Assembly (NCBI GenBank): GCA_023406895.1
Contig: JAEXTV010000026.1
Span: forward strand, 1 to 64,000
DNA: 64,000 nucleotides
Reading direction: 5' to 3'
Source: Bacillota bacterium
GTDB lineage: Bacteria; Bacillota; Clostridia; Christensenellales; SZUA-584
Shown: positions 41,963-49,892 of the stretch, piece by piece
How the letters are laid out: each line of letters begins with the position of its first letter
Numbering within the stretch: position 1 is the stretch's first letter
Position numbers and translations under genes: made by a program
Notes under the pieces: model-generated
What the model saw: only the letters and a program-made list of their open reading frames with translations
Databases searched by the model: none
What the model was told of the DNA's origin: nothing

Positions 41963-42532
41963 CTATAGCCCGTGTATCCTGTCGGGGGGCCAGATGATGA
42001 ACAGCGCCTTTCCGAGTACCATCGAAACCTTAAGCGGGCCGACCGCGCGTGAATCCACCGACACATTGCGGTTGTCGCCCATCACGTACACGCAGCCTTC
42101 GGGCACCACGGTTTTCGGCAGCGTATTTTGCGTATCGTCCGAAAAATAGGTTCTGTCGGCTTGTCCGTTAATATAGAGAATGCCGTCTTTGATTTCCAGT
42201 GTATCGCCTGCCGTGCCAATCACGCGCTTCACAAACGCGGCGTTGCTGTCCGGGAACTGGCAGATGACCACATCTCCGTAGCTTGGCTGTGAAAACCAAT
42301 AGGTCACGCGTTCCATAAACACGTAATTGTTCGAATAAAGCGTGGGTTCCATAGACGACTGGCTGATGCAGACAAACTCAAAAACAAAAAGCCTGAGCAA
42401 CACCGCCACAGTGACGGCAATCGCCATGGAAATAACCCAGCCGCGCTTCTCGCTGCGCTTGGCTTCGGCTTTGAGCTCTGTGCGTGTGGCGGCATGATCG
42501 TCCTGCGTCAAATCGCTGTTCACTCTAAACAT
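41963..42532 (-). CDS. lepB: Signal peptidase I (copy 1)
   Basis: A 189-residue type I signal peptidase that cleaves Sec/Tat signal peptides outside the membrane. A cytosolic basic N-terminus, a single membrane segment (about residues 33-53), then catalytic Ser60 in QSSMEPTL and Lys102 in FVKRVIGTAGD. Further boxes: GDVVICQFP and MGDNRNVSVDSR. Normal SipS-type size. Ribosome site AAGGGG precedes the ATG. It lies about 50 bp downstream of a second signal peptidase gene and shares its full architecture. Confidence 0.95.
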   Translation of the reverse strand: MFRVNSDLTQDDHAATRTELKAEAKRSEKRGWVISMAIAVTVAVLLRLFVFEFVCISQSSMEPTLYSNNYVFMERVTYWFSQPSYGDVVICQFPDSNAAFVKRVIGTAGDTLEIKDGILYINGQADRTYFSDDTQNTLPKTVVPEGCVYVMGDNRNVSVDSRAVGPLKVSMVLGKALFIIWPPDRIHGL

Positions 42533-42582
42533 ATGAATTACCCCTTAAAAAGATCAAATTCCACCACCGTTTTTTATACTAT

Positions 42583-43149
42583 CTATAATCCTCTTATCTG
42601 ATTGGGCGGCCAGATGATAAACAGCGCCTTGCCAAGCACCATATTGTCCTTAAGCGGCCCTATCGTGTCAAACCGCGAATCCATCGACTGATTGCGGTTA
42701 TCTCCCATCACAAAAACGCAGCCGTCCGGCACCACCGTTGGAGCCAATGCGTCTTCGATGTAGCCTGAAAAATATGTGGTATCAGGGGTTCCGTTTATAT
42801 AAAGTGTGCCGTCCCTGACTTCCAGCAGGTCACCGCCCACCCCGATGACGCGCTTGACATATGTTGCGGTGCTGTCCGGAAACTTGCAGATCACCACATC
42901 GCCGTACTCGGGCTCCCGGAACCAGTAAGTGACCTTCTCCATAAACACATATTCGTTGGAGTAGAGTGTCGGCTGCATGGAGGGCCCCGATACACTGATA
43001 AACTCGAAAACGAAAAGCCTTAACAGCAGCGCGATGGAAAAAGCAATGACGAGTGAGATGATCCAACCTCTGGTTTCATTCTTTCGCGTATCTGCTTTGC
43101 GTTTCATGCGGGAATTGATTTGCTCATCCCGTAGGTCGTCATTCCTCAT
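42583..43149 (-). CDS. lepB: Signal peptidase I (copy 2)
   Basis: A 188-residue type I signal peptidase, paralogue of the gene that follows it. A membrane segment at about residues 29-50, catalytic Ser57 in SGPSMQPTL and Lys99 in YVKRVIGVGGD, plus GDVVICKFP and MGDNRNQSMDSR. Both copies end in LFIIWPPxxIxGL. The start overlaps the end of the DUF951 gene by 11 bp (ATGAGGAATGA), so translation is coupled. AAGGA precedes the ATG. Operon order mscS-DUF951-lepB-lepB. Confidence 0.95.
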   Translation of the reverse strand: MRNDDLRDEQINSRMKRKADTRKNETRGWIISLVIAFSIALLLRLFVFEFISVSGPSMQPTLYSNEYVFMEKVTYWFREPEYGDVVICKFPDSTATYVKRVIGVGGDLLEVRDGTLYINGTPDTTYFSGYIEDALAPTVVPDGCVFVMGDNRNQSMDSRFDTIGPLKDNMVLGKALFIIWPPNQIRGL

Positions 43150-43324
43150 CAGGCAATATCCTTTTCAATCGTTTCACAAACACCTCGTGCGGCAGCATCA
43201 CTATATGCCCGCACCCGAGACATTTTATTTTGACGTCCATCCCCACGCGGATGATACGCCATTTGTTTTCGCCGCAGGGATGCGGCTTCTTCATTTGTAT
43301 CACATCAGACAGCTGATAAACCAC
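43139..43324 (-). CDS. DUF951 family small zinc-ribbon-like protein
   Basis: A 61-residue protein matching DUF951: SDVIQMKKPHPCGENKW, then RVGMDVKIKCLGCGHIVMLP and FVKRLKRI. The three conserved cysteines and nearby His suggest a metal-binding mini-fold. Function is unknown; the family is widely found beside mscS or ychF in Firmicutes. GTG start at 43324 is preceded by GGAGG at 6 nt. It begins 12 bp after the mscS stop and overlaps the downstream signal peptidase start. Confidence 0.9.
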   Translation of the reverse strand: MVYQLSDVIQMKKPHPCGENKWRIIRVGMDVKIKCLGCGHIVMLPHEVFVKRLKRILPDEE

Positions 43325-43335
43325 AACAGCCTCCG

Positions 43336-44223
43336 TTAGCGTTTAATGACGACATGGTGAGGGTATGGAACAGCCACGCCGCATTTATCAAAAGACTCTT
43401 TCACCGCCCTGCGCAGATCGCGCTCGGTTTCCCAATGGGTGAGCGGTTTGACGCGCATCACCATCCGCAGCACCATTTGAGAATCACCAAATTCTATTAT
43501 ACCGAGAACACGGGGCTCTTCAAGTATATTATCATGGCCGGCCATATAATCAAGCGCTGCGGTGCGCATGAGGTCGCCCGCTTTTTCGATATCCGTATCG
43601 TAGGTGATGGGCATATCGATGATGGCAAGATGCCCGCCGCGCGAATAATTGACGATGGTGCCGATATTGCCGTTGGGGATGGTCACCGCTTCGCCCGTAA
43701 ACTTGATGATTGTGGTGGTGCGCAATGTCACGGCATCCACCGTACCTTCATCGTCTCCGATTTTGATATATTCACCGACTGTGAGCTGATTCTCAAAAAG
43801 CATAAACATGCCCGATACAACGTCTTTCACAAGGCTTTGCGCCCCAAGCGCAATCACAATGCCGCCGATGCCTGCGGCAGCCAGCATGGAACTCACGGCA
43901 GCACCGAGCCCCAGCACACCGAGTATACCCATCACAGCAAAAAAATATATTCCGTATTTAACGATCGAGTCCGTCACGGTTTGTATGGTTTCGCCTTTCT
44001 TAGCCAGTGTGGAATGCGGCTTGCGTGCGACGCGGCTTTTGACGATGCGGCGCGTGACCCGTCTTGATAGCGAGATAATGATTCGCGCAATGACAATAAT
44101 GCCGATAATCTTGATGATGGCAATCAACACAACATCCGCGTAATCACCAATGTTCTCAAAAAAATCCGTGATGCTTTTGAGTATTCTCGAAAAAAAAGAC
44201 TCCAATTCGGATAGACCTTTCAT
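43336..44223 (-). CDS. mscS: MscS family mechanosensitive ion channel
   Basis: A 295-residue small-conductance channel protein. Three membrane helices lie at about residues 25-48, 70-95 and 98-125. The pore helix reads AAAGIGGIVIALGAQSLVKD, then MFMLFENQLTVGEYIKIGDDEGTV starts the beta domain, a family hallmark. The C-terminal alpha/beta domain ends in VPYPHHVV. It relieves osmotic downshock. The ATG has no ribosome site; the best promoter puts transcription start only about 10 nt upstream, so the mRNA may be nearly leaderless. Confidence 0.92.
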   Translation of the reverse strand: MKGLSELESFFSRILKSITDFFENIGDYADVVLIAIIKIIGIIVIARIIISLSRRVTRRIVKSRVARKPHSTLAKKGETIQTVTDSIVKYGIYFFAVMGILGVLGLGAAVSSMLAAAGIGGIVIALGAQSLVKDVVSGMFMLFENQLTVGEYIKIGDDEGTVDAVTLRTTTIIKFTGEAVTIPNGNIGTIVNYSRGGHLAIIDMPITYDTDIEKAGDLMRTAALDYMAGHDNILEEPRVLGIIEFGDSQMVLRMVMRVKPLTHWETERDLRRAVKESFDKCGVAVPYPHHVVIKR

Positions 44224-44240
44224 AATAATTTTTATTATTC

Positions 44241-44270
44241 ATTATAACAGAAAATGGTGAACATAACCAA
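44241..44270 (-). promoter_or_regulatory. Promoter for the mscS-DUF951-lepB-lepB operon
   Basis: On the minus strand TTGGTT, an 18-bp spacer and TATAAT. The -10 ends only 18 bp before the mscS start codon, leaving a leader of about 10 nt. Confidence 0.55.
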
Positions 44271-44399
44271 CGCAATTCGCCGGCTTTGCGCGAAAAAAGG
44301 GGGGTAAAACGCATATTTACAATTTGTTCATATCGATGTATTGTTATTGTCAAAAGAATATGAAACAATAAAGCGAATAACCAACTGGAGGATAAACCA

Positions 44400-45632
44400 T
44401 TGAACAAGAGAATTGCGGCCATACTGGGCGTTATGATCGCAGTGATGATGCTGCTGGGTGCCTGTGGGGTCAAACAGTCCGAAGAGACGGCCACAGCGAG
44501 CACGTCACCGGAAGAGACGGCATCAGAGCAGGTTATCGTGGCTGAGGTAAACGGTGAACCGATATATTACGACCAATTTCATGCGATTTATGCCAATGCA
44601 TGTGCATCATACGGCATTTCCGAAGACGATGAAACCAACGGCAGCTATTTGAAAGACATGATCATGGAATCGTTGATCAACGAGAAGATCATGACGCAGA
44701 AGCTGACGGAAAACGGCTATATGAACTTGACGGACGAACAGGTTGCTCAGGCGGAGAAGGATGCGCAGGACTATCTCAGCTCCAATATAGACAGCTATTA
44801 TGGTTCGCAAATTCAGGCCGAGCTTGGAGAAGGGTATACCGACGAGCAGTATCAGGCAGCAAAAGCGCCTTATGAAGAGCAGATTCTTAAGGCCATGGGC
44901 TACGACACGAAGCAGGCGTTCGTCGATTATTATAAGCTGACGGTGGCCGAGGATGCCGCAAAGGCAGCGCTTGTGGGCGATATTAAGCCGACTGAAGAAG
45001 AAGTACAGGCGAAGTATGATGAAAACGTTTCGAGAGATAAAGAAACGATGGATGCGAACCCGTCCACCTATGAAAGCAGCGCGGCGGGCGGCGCGACGGT
45101 ATATTATGTGCCTGCCGGTGTTCGTCAGGTGCTTCAGGTGCTCGTGAAAATCGACGACGAATGGTCGAGCGCGATCAAAACGCTCAGGGATGCGGGCAGC
45201 GATGCGCAGGCTGATTATCTGCTGGAAAAAGCACAGGCGGATATTAAGTCCAAAGCGGACGATGTGCTTAATAAGATCAAAAACGGCAGTCTGTCATTTG
45301 CCGATGCTATAGCCACTTACAACGACGATACAGGTATGCCGGAAACGGGCTATTCTGTGGTGTCTGGCGGCACAACGTTTGTGGAGCCCTTTACAACCGC
45401 TGCGATGAACTTAAAAGCCGTTGGCGACGTGAGTGAGCTGGTACCGACCGACTATGGTTATCATATCTTGCAGTATGTGAGCGATGTGCCTACGGGTGCC
45501 GTTGCGTATGAGAATGTGAAGCAGGAAATTTATGATACGCTGCTGGCTACGATGCAGGATGAAGCTTGGCAGACCATTGTGGACGAGTGGACGAACACGT
45601 CGAAGATAGAAAAATACGAAGACAAAATGTAA
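44400..45632 (+). CDS. PrsA/SurA-like peptidyl-prolyl isomerase lipoprotein
   Basis: A 410-residue surface foldase lipoprotein: leader ending in LLGAC, then a Thr/Ser/Glu linker. Residues about 45-230 form a helical SurA_N-type chaperone region starting VAEVNGEPIYYDQF. Residues about 260-370 are a parvulin/PpiC isomerase domain (RQVLQVLVKI, then LSFADAIATYNDDTGM, SELVPTDYGYHILQYV). An insert of about 55 residues lies inside the parvulin domain. It helps secreted proteins fold at the membrane-wall interface. TTG start at 44400 follows CTGGAGG. Monocistronic, with a strong terminator. Adjacent signal peptidases make a secretion-related neighbourhood. Confidence 0.88.
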   Translation: MNKRIAAILGVMIAVMMLLGACGVKQSEETATASTSPEETASEQVIVAEVNGEPIYYDQFHAIYANACASYGISEDDETNGSYLKDMIMESLINEKIMTQKLTENGYMNLTDEQVAQAEKDAQDYLSSNIDSYYGSQIQAELGEGYTDEQYQAAKAPYEEQILKAMGYDTKQAFVDYYKLTVAEDAAKAALVGDIKPTEEEVQAKYDENVSRDKETMDANPSTYESSAAGGATVYYVPAGVRQVLQVLVKIDDEWSSAIKTLRDAGSDAQADYLLEKAQADIKSKADDVLNKIKNGSLSFADAIATYNDDTGMPETGYSVVSGGTTFVEPFTTAAMNLKAVGDVSELVPTDYGYHILQYVSDVPTGAVAYENVKQEIYDTLLATMQDEAWQTIVDEWTNTSKIEKYEDKM

Positions 45633-45640
45633 CCCGGATG

Positions 45641-45672
45641 AAAGGCCTTCCGGTATCCGGAAGGCCTTTACT
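45641..45672 (+). terminator. Rho-independent terminator after foldase gene
   Basis: A perfect 13-bp stem AAAGGCCTTCCGG/CCGGAAGGCCTTT with a 3-nt loop, 8 bp after the stop. Confidence 0.85.
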
Positions 45673-45759
45673 TTATTCTTGCATCAGGGTGGCGCGATCG
45701 TTATGGTTGTGCAATAAAATTTGGTATCTGATTGCTGCGAATATTTTTAAAAAAACATA

Positions 45760-45788
45760 TTGGCACGCCGGAACTCTTATGGTATAAT
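45760..45788 (+). promoter_or_regulatory. Promoter for the tRNA-Thr/tRNA-Pro operon
   Basis: TTGGCA, a 17-bp spacer and TATAAT, 32 bp before the first tRNA. Expected strength is high, as for stable RNA genes. Confidence 0.8.
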
Positions 45789-45820
45789 CACATACTGTCG
45801 GCAGTTTAGGAAGCAAGCTT

Positions 45821-45896
45821 GCCAATGTAGCTCAGCAGGCAGAGCGGCTCATTCGTAATGAGCAGGTCAGCGGTTCGATCCCGCTCATTGGCTCCA
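45821..45896 (+). tRNA. tRNA-Thr, anticodon CGT
   Basis: A 76-nt cloverleaf: acceptor GCCAATG/CATTGGC, D arm GCTC/GAGC, anticodon stem GCTCA/TGAGC with loop TTCGTAA (anticodon CGT), T loop TTCGATC, discriminator T and encoded CCA. It reads ACG codons. First gene of a two-tRNA transcript. Confidence 0.95.
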
Positions 45897-45901
45897 TATA
45901 T

Positions 45902-45978
<77 letters not shown>

Positions 45979-45988
45979 CTTATCAAAG

Positions 45989-46019
45989 CTCGGTTGGATA
46001 ATATCCAGCCGGGTTTTTT
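45989..46019 (+). terminator. Rho-independent terminator after the tRNA pair
   Basis: An 11-bp stem (CTCGGTTGGAT against ATCCAGCCGGG, two G-T pairs) with a 3-nt loop followed by six T. Confidence 0.85.
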
Positions 46020-46248
46020 GTATTATGTCCTGCCAATGCTATGTGTAAATACGAGGCTTTCTAACTCTGCTCATTTATTATAGTTTATAAGCTGAAAATG
46101 CGGGAATGTCCAATTGTTTAGAAATAGTTGCGCATGGATCACAGTCGTGATGTTTCCTCCGGCAGGCTGATATGAAAGGCTGTTTTTTGTTTGTACAAAC
46201 CGTGTTTGTGTTATATATTGTGACGTATACAGACACTTGGGAGGCCGA

Positions 46249-46989
46249 ATGAAAAAAGCAGCCATACTGATTCTCGTGTTTATCACAACGCATGCCATCC
46301 CGCTCGCATCAAGAACACTATCGGAGTGCATCAACTATTCATTCATCAGTAACAACGCGATGAGGCAGCTCTTCTACATGTTTATCACTTACGCGCTGCA
46401 GTTTGTGCTGACCGTGGCCACGCTCAAGCTGTTTGTTTCAAACCGCCTTGAGGAAGCCGGTTTCAACCTGAACAACCGCGCGCAAAGCGCCAAGTCTCTC
46501 TGGCATTTCATGCTCATATGGACGGGCATACTCATTGTTTTCTATGCGCTCGCGCTGGTCACCATTCCGTCGTTTTTGGATTATCTCAAGGGCTTTTGTC
46601 CGCCGGACGTGCTCTATGGCGTTAAAAATATTGTCGGCGGCTCGGTGATGGCCGGCCTTGGAGAGGAACCGCTGTACCGCGGCTTCGTGGCGCTCATTCT
46701 TGCGCGGTATTTTACGGGCAGCATACGCATCGGCAAGCTCCGTTTATCGGCTGTATCGCTGCTGTGCGGCTTCATATTCATGACGGCGCATGTGGGGTAT
46801 ACATTGGCACCGCGTTTTGAAATTGTGCACATTGATGCGCTTCAGCTCACTTATACGTTTGTTTTAGGTGTCACATGGGCGACGATGTTTGAAAAAACAA
46901 AGAGCCTGCTTGCGCCGACTCTCTCTCATGTTTGGGCGAACTTCATACAGTATGGGCTCGCCTATATCGCTGTTTTTGTGCTGCTTTAA
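46249..46989 (+). CDS. CPBP family intramembrane metalloprotease
   Basis: A 246-residue membrane protein with about seven hydrophobic segments. The CPBP/Abi (RCE1-like) motifs are present: motif 1 GLGEEPLYRGF with Glu139, Glu140 and Arg144; motif 2 FIFMTAHVGY with its His; motif 3 PTLSHVWANF with its His. These make the metal site. Roles in the family include CAAX-type cleavage, bacteriocin self-immunity and regulated proteolysis; none can be chosen here. ATG at 46249 follows GGGAGG. The flavodoxin gene starts 32 bp downstream on the same strand. Confidence 0.87.
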   Translation: MKKAAILILVFITTHAIPLASRTLSECINYSFISNNAMRQLFYMFITYALQFVLTVATLKLFVSNRLEEAGFNLNNRAQSAKSLWHFMLIWTGILIVFYALALVTIPSFLDYLKGFCPPDVLYGVKNIVGGSVMAGLGEEPLYRGFVALILARYFTGSIRIGKLRLSAVSLLCGFIFMTAHVGYTLAPRFEIVHIDALQLTYTFVLGVTWATMFEKTKSLLAPTLSHVWANFIQYGLAYIAVFVLL

Positions 46990-47021
46990 GTAGTCAAATA
47001 AAATGCTTGGAGGAATTACAC

Positions 47022-47555
47022 ATGGGTAAAACTGCGGTCGTTTATAAATCCAATTACGGTTCTACAAAAAAATACGCGGAGTGGATTGCCAAAGCATTGG
47101 AGGCCCATTTGTTCGACGCCGCGAAGGTGCGCGTGCAGGATGTGATAGAAAGCGATACGGTGATATTGGGCGGCGGGCTTTATGCGAGCGGTATACTCGG
47201 TTCGGATTTTATCACAAAGAATTACGCAAGCTTGAAGGACAAGAAACTTGTCGTGTTTACCGTGGGGCTCGCGAACCCAAAGCTGACCGATTACAGCGCA
47301 ATTATTGAAAAGAACTTTCAGCCGGAAATCAGAAGTGCGATTCGCATCTTTCATTTCAGAGGGGCCATCGATTACAAAAACATCAACTTTAAACACAGAA
47401 CAATGATGTCGCTGCTTGTTAAAAAAGTCAGCAAAATCGATAAAGCAGACCGCGATGACGAAATAAACCAAATGCTCGATACCTATGGAAAAACGGTGGA
47501 TTTTACAGACGAATCGTCAATATCGGAGCTTATCGGCTATTGCAGAGGGCTCTAG
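47022..47555 (+). CDS. Flavodoxin domain protein
   Basis: A 177-residue flavodoxin-like protein. KTAVVYKSNYGSTKKYAEWIA is the FMN phosphate-binding loop (S/T-x-Y/T-G-x-T). VILGGGLYASGILGSDFITKN and FTVGLANPK fit the Flavodoxin_5 branch that includes HemG-type protoporphyrinogen oxidase. The C-terminal half diverges and carries FRGAIDYKNINFKHRTMMSLL, also typical of that branch. It probably transfers electrons via FMN. ATG at 47022 follows GGAGGAA at good spacing. Confidence 0.85.
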   Translation: MGKTAVVYKSNYGSTKKYAEWIAKALEAHLFDAAKVRVQDVIESDTVILGGGLYASGILGSDFITKNYASLKDKKLVVFTVGLANPKLTDYSAIIEKNFQPEIRSAIRIFHFRGAIDYKNINFKHRTMMSLLVKKVSKIDKADRDDEINQMLDTYGKTVDFTDESSISELIGYCRGL

Positions 47556-47609
47556 GACGATAGGCTTTTTGATGATTCATTATCATGTTATGGCGCTATT
47601 CGCAGCCGC

Positions 47610-47629
47610 CTCGATGATATATCATCGAG
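47610..47629. repeat. Perfect 20-bp palindrome
   Basis: A 20-bp sequence (CTCGATGATA and its exact complement) with no spacer, in the gap between two convergent genes. It has no T run, so it is not a clear terminator. Role unknown. Confidence 0.6.
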
Positions 47630-47710
47630 TGTGAGTCGGTTTGCTGTACTTTTCGAGATAAAAACATTTTCAATCTTAGATCAGGCGAATTATTAAACTG
47701 AATAGCATAG

Positions 47711-47749
47711 AAAAAGCCGCCCGGGTTTGTTGCCTGAGCGGCTTTTGTT
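47711..47749 (-). terminator. Terminator after the NlpC/P60 gene
   Basis: AAAAGCCGC/GCGGCTTTT stem with a 17-nt loop, bordered by T/A runs, 13 bp beyond the hydrolase stop codon on the minus strand; it may also work for the plus-strand flavodoxin gene. Confidence 0.7.
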
Positions 47750-47761
47750 TCTAATCGGTTG

Positions 47762-48889
47762 TTACCACGGCCTACGTGCACAGACAAAGTTTCTTTTCCA
47801 AAATGGCGTCACACAAGAACGCTTTACAACTTTACCGTTTGAAGATGACGCATCAATCATTTGCCCGTTGCCGATATATATGCCGGTATGTCCTACTTTT
47901 TTACCGTTCGTGCTGAAAAACAGAAGATCGCCCTTCTCCAGATCATTCATCGACGTGATCTTCTCCCAGTCTGATACCTGCGAATACCCGGCCGCGTTAT
48001 AGCGGCCGCGTGAGGAGCCCGCCTGCTTGAGGCAGTAATAAACGAGGCCGGAGCAGTCGAATGAATTGGGGCCCTCGTGGCCGCTTCGGTACGGATCGCC
48101 GAGCTGTTTCTTTGCGACATCAATCATCTCCACAATATTTGCGCGCCGTTTTGCGGCCTGAACCTTGTTTTTGCTGGGCTTGGCATCCGGGGAATAGATC
48201 ACGTCGAGTGTTTGGGGCCCGGTTTTACCGTCCGCAGAAAGCCCGTTGCGGGATTGAAATTCTTTGATGGCATCTATCGTCTCTGTGCCATAATAGCCGG
48301 TGGTTTTGCTGAGATACCCAAGGTCAACCAGCTGCCTTTGCAGATTGCTCACATCTTCGCCCTCAGTGCCTTCAAGGATCATATAGCTTTGAGCGTCGGG
48401 TGCATTAATCTTATCCAGTGTTTCGGGGCCCGCGATGCCATCCTGCTGAATGCCGTGCTGGCGCTGAAAAAGCTGCACGGCGTGCTCCGTCGCCGGGCCG
48501 AAAAGCTGGGTGGTTTCGTCTATATCAAGGTAATTAAGTTCCATAAGCCGTTGCTGAAGTTGCATGACGCGTTCGTTTTCATCGCCGCGCTGCAGTGTCG
48601 GATCGGGTGTCGGTGTGGGCGCGGGTGTCGGCGTGGGTATGGGTTCGGGCGTCTGACTGGGTAGGATGTCCAAATCGCCGGCTGCCGCCACTTCGTCGCT
48701 GTTGTTTTGAGCGGAGAGCGCAGCGGCATCATTTGGCAAAGCAACAACAACGATGATGGCGGCAAGCAGCAGCACGGCACCGCTCAGCAACAGAATACGT
48801 GCCCGCTTGCTTAAGCGCATAAAAGAATCGAGGATATAAAGGGTTGTTCTTTTTAGTTTCGAGATTCGTCTGGATCGCCGTCTATTCAT
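47762..48889 (-). CDS. NlpC/P60 peptidoglycan hydrolase with two PG-binding domains
   Basis: A 375-residue wall enzyme. A strongly basic N-terminus (MNRRRSRRISKLKR) precedes a membrane anchor at about residues 32-52. A Pro/Thr/Glu linker follows, then two PG_binding_1 domains (about residues 98-160 and 172-232; NERVMQLQQRLMELNYL and EDVSNLQRQLVDLGYL). The NlpC/P60 domain (about residues 250-375) has the catalytic Cys in NSFDCSGLVYYC and the His in KVGHTGIYIG, so it should be a gamma-D-Glu-diamino-acid endopeptidase. A good promoter and a WalR-like box lie upstream. Ribosome site GAGAGG. Confidence 0.93.
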   Translation of the reverse strand: MNRRRSRRISKLKRTTLYILDSFMRLSKRARILLLSGAVLLLAAIIVVVALPNDAAALSAQNNSDEVAAAGDLDILPSQTPEPIPTPTPAPTPTPDPTLQRGDENERVMQLQQRLMELNYLDIDETTQLFGPATEHAVQLFQRQHGIQQDGIAGPETLDKINAPDAQSYMILEGTEGEDVSNLQRQLVDLGYLSKTTGYYGTETIDAIKEFQSRNGLSADGKTGPQTLDVIYSPDAKPSKNKVQAAKRRANIVEMIDVAKKQLGDPYRSGHEGPNSFDCSGLVYYCLKQAGSSRGRYNAAGYSQVSDWEKITSMNDLEKGDLLFFSTNGKKVGHTGIYIGNGQMIDASSSNGKVVKRSCVTPFWKRNFVCARRPW

Positions 48890-48915
48890 GTTGAACCTCT
48901 CTGCGTTTTTTTTCT

Positions 48916-48944
48916 ATTTTAAACCGAGTGTCAAGGAATTGCAA
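48916..48944 (-). promoter_or_regulatory. Promoter for the NlpC/P60 gene
   Basis: On the minus strand TTGCAA, a 17-bp spacer and TAAAAT, with expected start of transcription about 20 bp before the start codon. Confidence 0.6.
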
Positions 48945-48961
48945 GAAATTATTACGAAAAT

Positions 48962-48978
48962 GTTACATAATGGTTACA
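48962..48978 (-). promoter_or_regulatory. Candidate WalR box
   Basis: On the minus strand TGTAAC-CATTA-TGTAAC, an exact fit to the WalR consensus TGTWAH-N5-TGTWAH, 17 bp upstream of the -35 box. WalRK controls peptidoglycan hydrolases in Firmicutes, which matches the NlpC/P60 target. Confidence 0.55.
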
Positions 48979-49050
48979 AACAAAGCTGATTTCGGAGTAC
49001 TGATCAACAAGAAAGATCATTGTGACTATAACAGCGGATACAAAACGGCG

Positions 49051-49833
49051 TTAGAAGGATTCCGTCAGTTTTCGCTGAATGTGCGCGACGATGGCGGCGC
49101 TTAAACTTCCGGGCATCAGCTTGGAAAAAGCGATAAATATTTTATTATGAAAGCCGGGGATGATTACCGCTTTGCCCTTCATAAGGCCTTTGTAAGCGCA
49201 ATCCGCCACCTTGTCCGGTGCCATGGCTCCCTTTATCTCGGCTTTCCCGGCGCGCCGAGAGAATTCTGTGGCCGTGGATCCGGGGCAAAGCGTACTGACA
49301 ACGACGCCTGATGGTCTGAGCTCTTTGCGCAGCGCCTGCGAAAAAGACAGCACAAAGGCTTTTGACGCATAATATACGGCGATATAAGGCCCGGGCTGAT
49401 AGGAACCCGTGGATGCGACATTGAGGATTTTACCGCCGCCGGTTTGGCGCATATGACTGACGGCCAGCTTAGATAAAGAAGTGACCGCACGGATATTCAG
49501 ATCAATCATCTGCACGTCTTTATCACCCGGTATTTCATGAAAAAGGCCGCAGGCGCCTGCCCCGGCATTGTTGATCAAAGCATCTAGTCGGATGCCGATT
49601 TGGTCAAGCTGTTCGAATATTTCAGCTGCAGCGGTTGCGGATGTCAGATCCTTCTGTATGATAAAAGTGCGCACATGAAAGTCATCTTCGATAATCTCCG
49701 ACAACGCGGACAGCCTCGCGGCATCTCTTGCCACCAGCACGAGCTGCCAGCCTTCTTTTGCAAACCGCAGCGCCAGCGACATCCCAATGCCTGATGACGC
49801 GCCGGTGATCAGCGCCCATTTCTCTTTATTCAT
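49051..49833 (-). CDS. Short-chain dehydrogenase/reductase
   Basis: A 260-residue SDR oxidoreductase. The Rossmann NAD(P) loop is TGASSGIG (about residues 10-17), NNAGAG is the beta-4 motif, and the catalytic YxxxK is in VYYASKAF with Ser in VASTGSY upstream, so the Ser-Tyr-Lys triad is present. RDAARLSAL after the second strand hints at NADP preference. The family is the DltE/YqjQ-like classical SDR; substrate unknown. Ribosome site GGGGGAG precedes the ATG. Monocistronic. Confidence 0.9.
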   Translation of the reverse strand: MNKEKWALITGASSGIGMSLALRFAKEGWQLVLVARDAARLSALSEIIEDDFHVRTFIIQKDLTSATAAAEIFEQLDQIGIRLDALINNAGAGACGLFHEIPGDKDVQMIDLNIRAVTSLSKLAVSHMRQTGGGKILNVASTGSYQPGPYIAVYYASKAFVLSFSQALRKELRPSGVVVSTLCPGSTATEFSRRAGKAEIKGAMAPDKVADCAYKGLMKGKAVIIPGFHNKIFIAFSKLMPGSLSAAIVAHIQRKLTESF

Positions 49834-49892
49834 ACGCTCCCCCCGCTTACGAATTATAGCATGCCGGGCCTAAGCACGCAACGAGGGACATG

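Noticed and set aside
46071..46334. Minus-strand frame overlapping the CPBP gene start
   Set aside because: Antisense to a supported gene, with no ribosome site.
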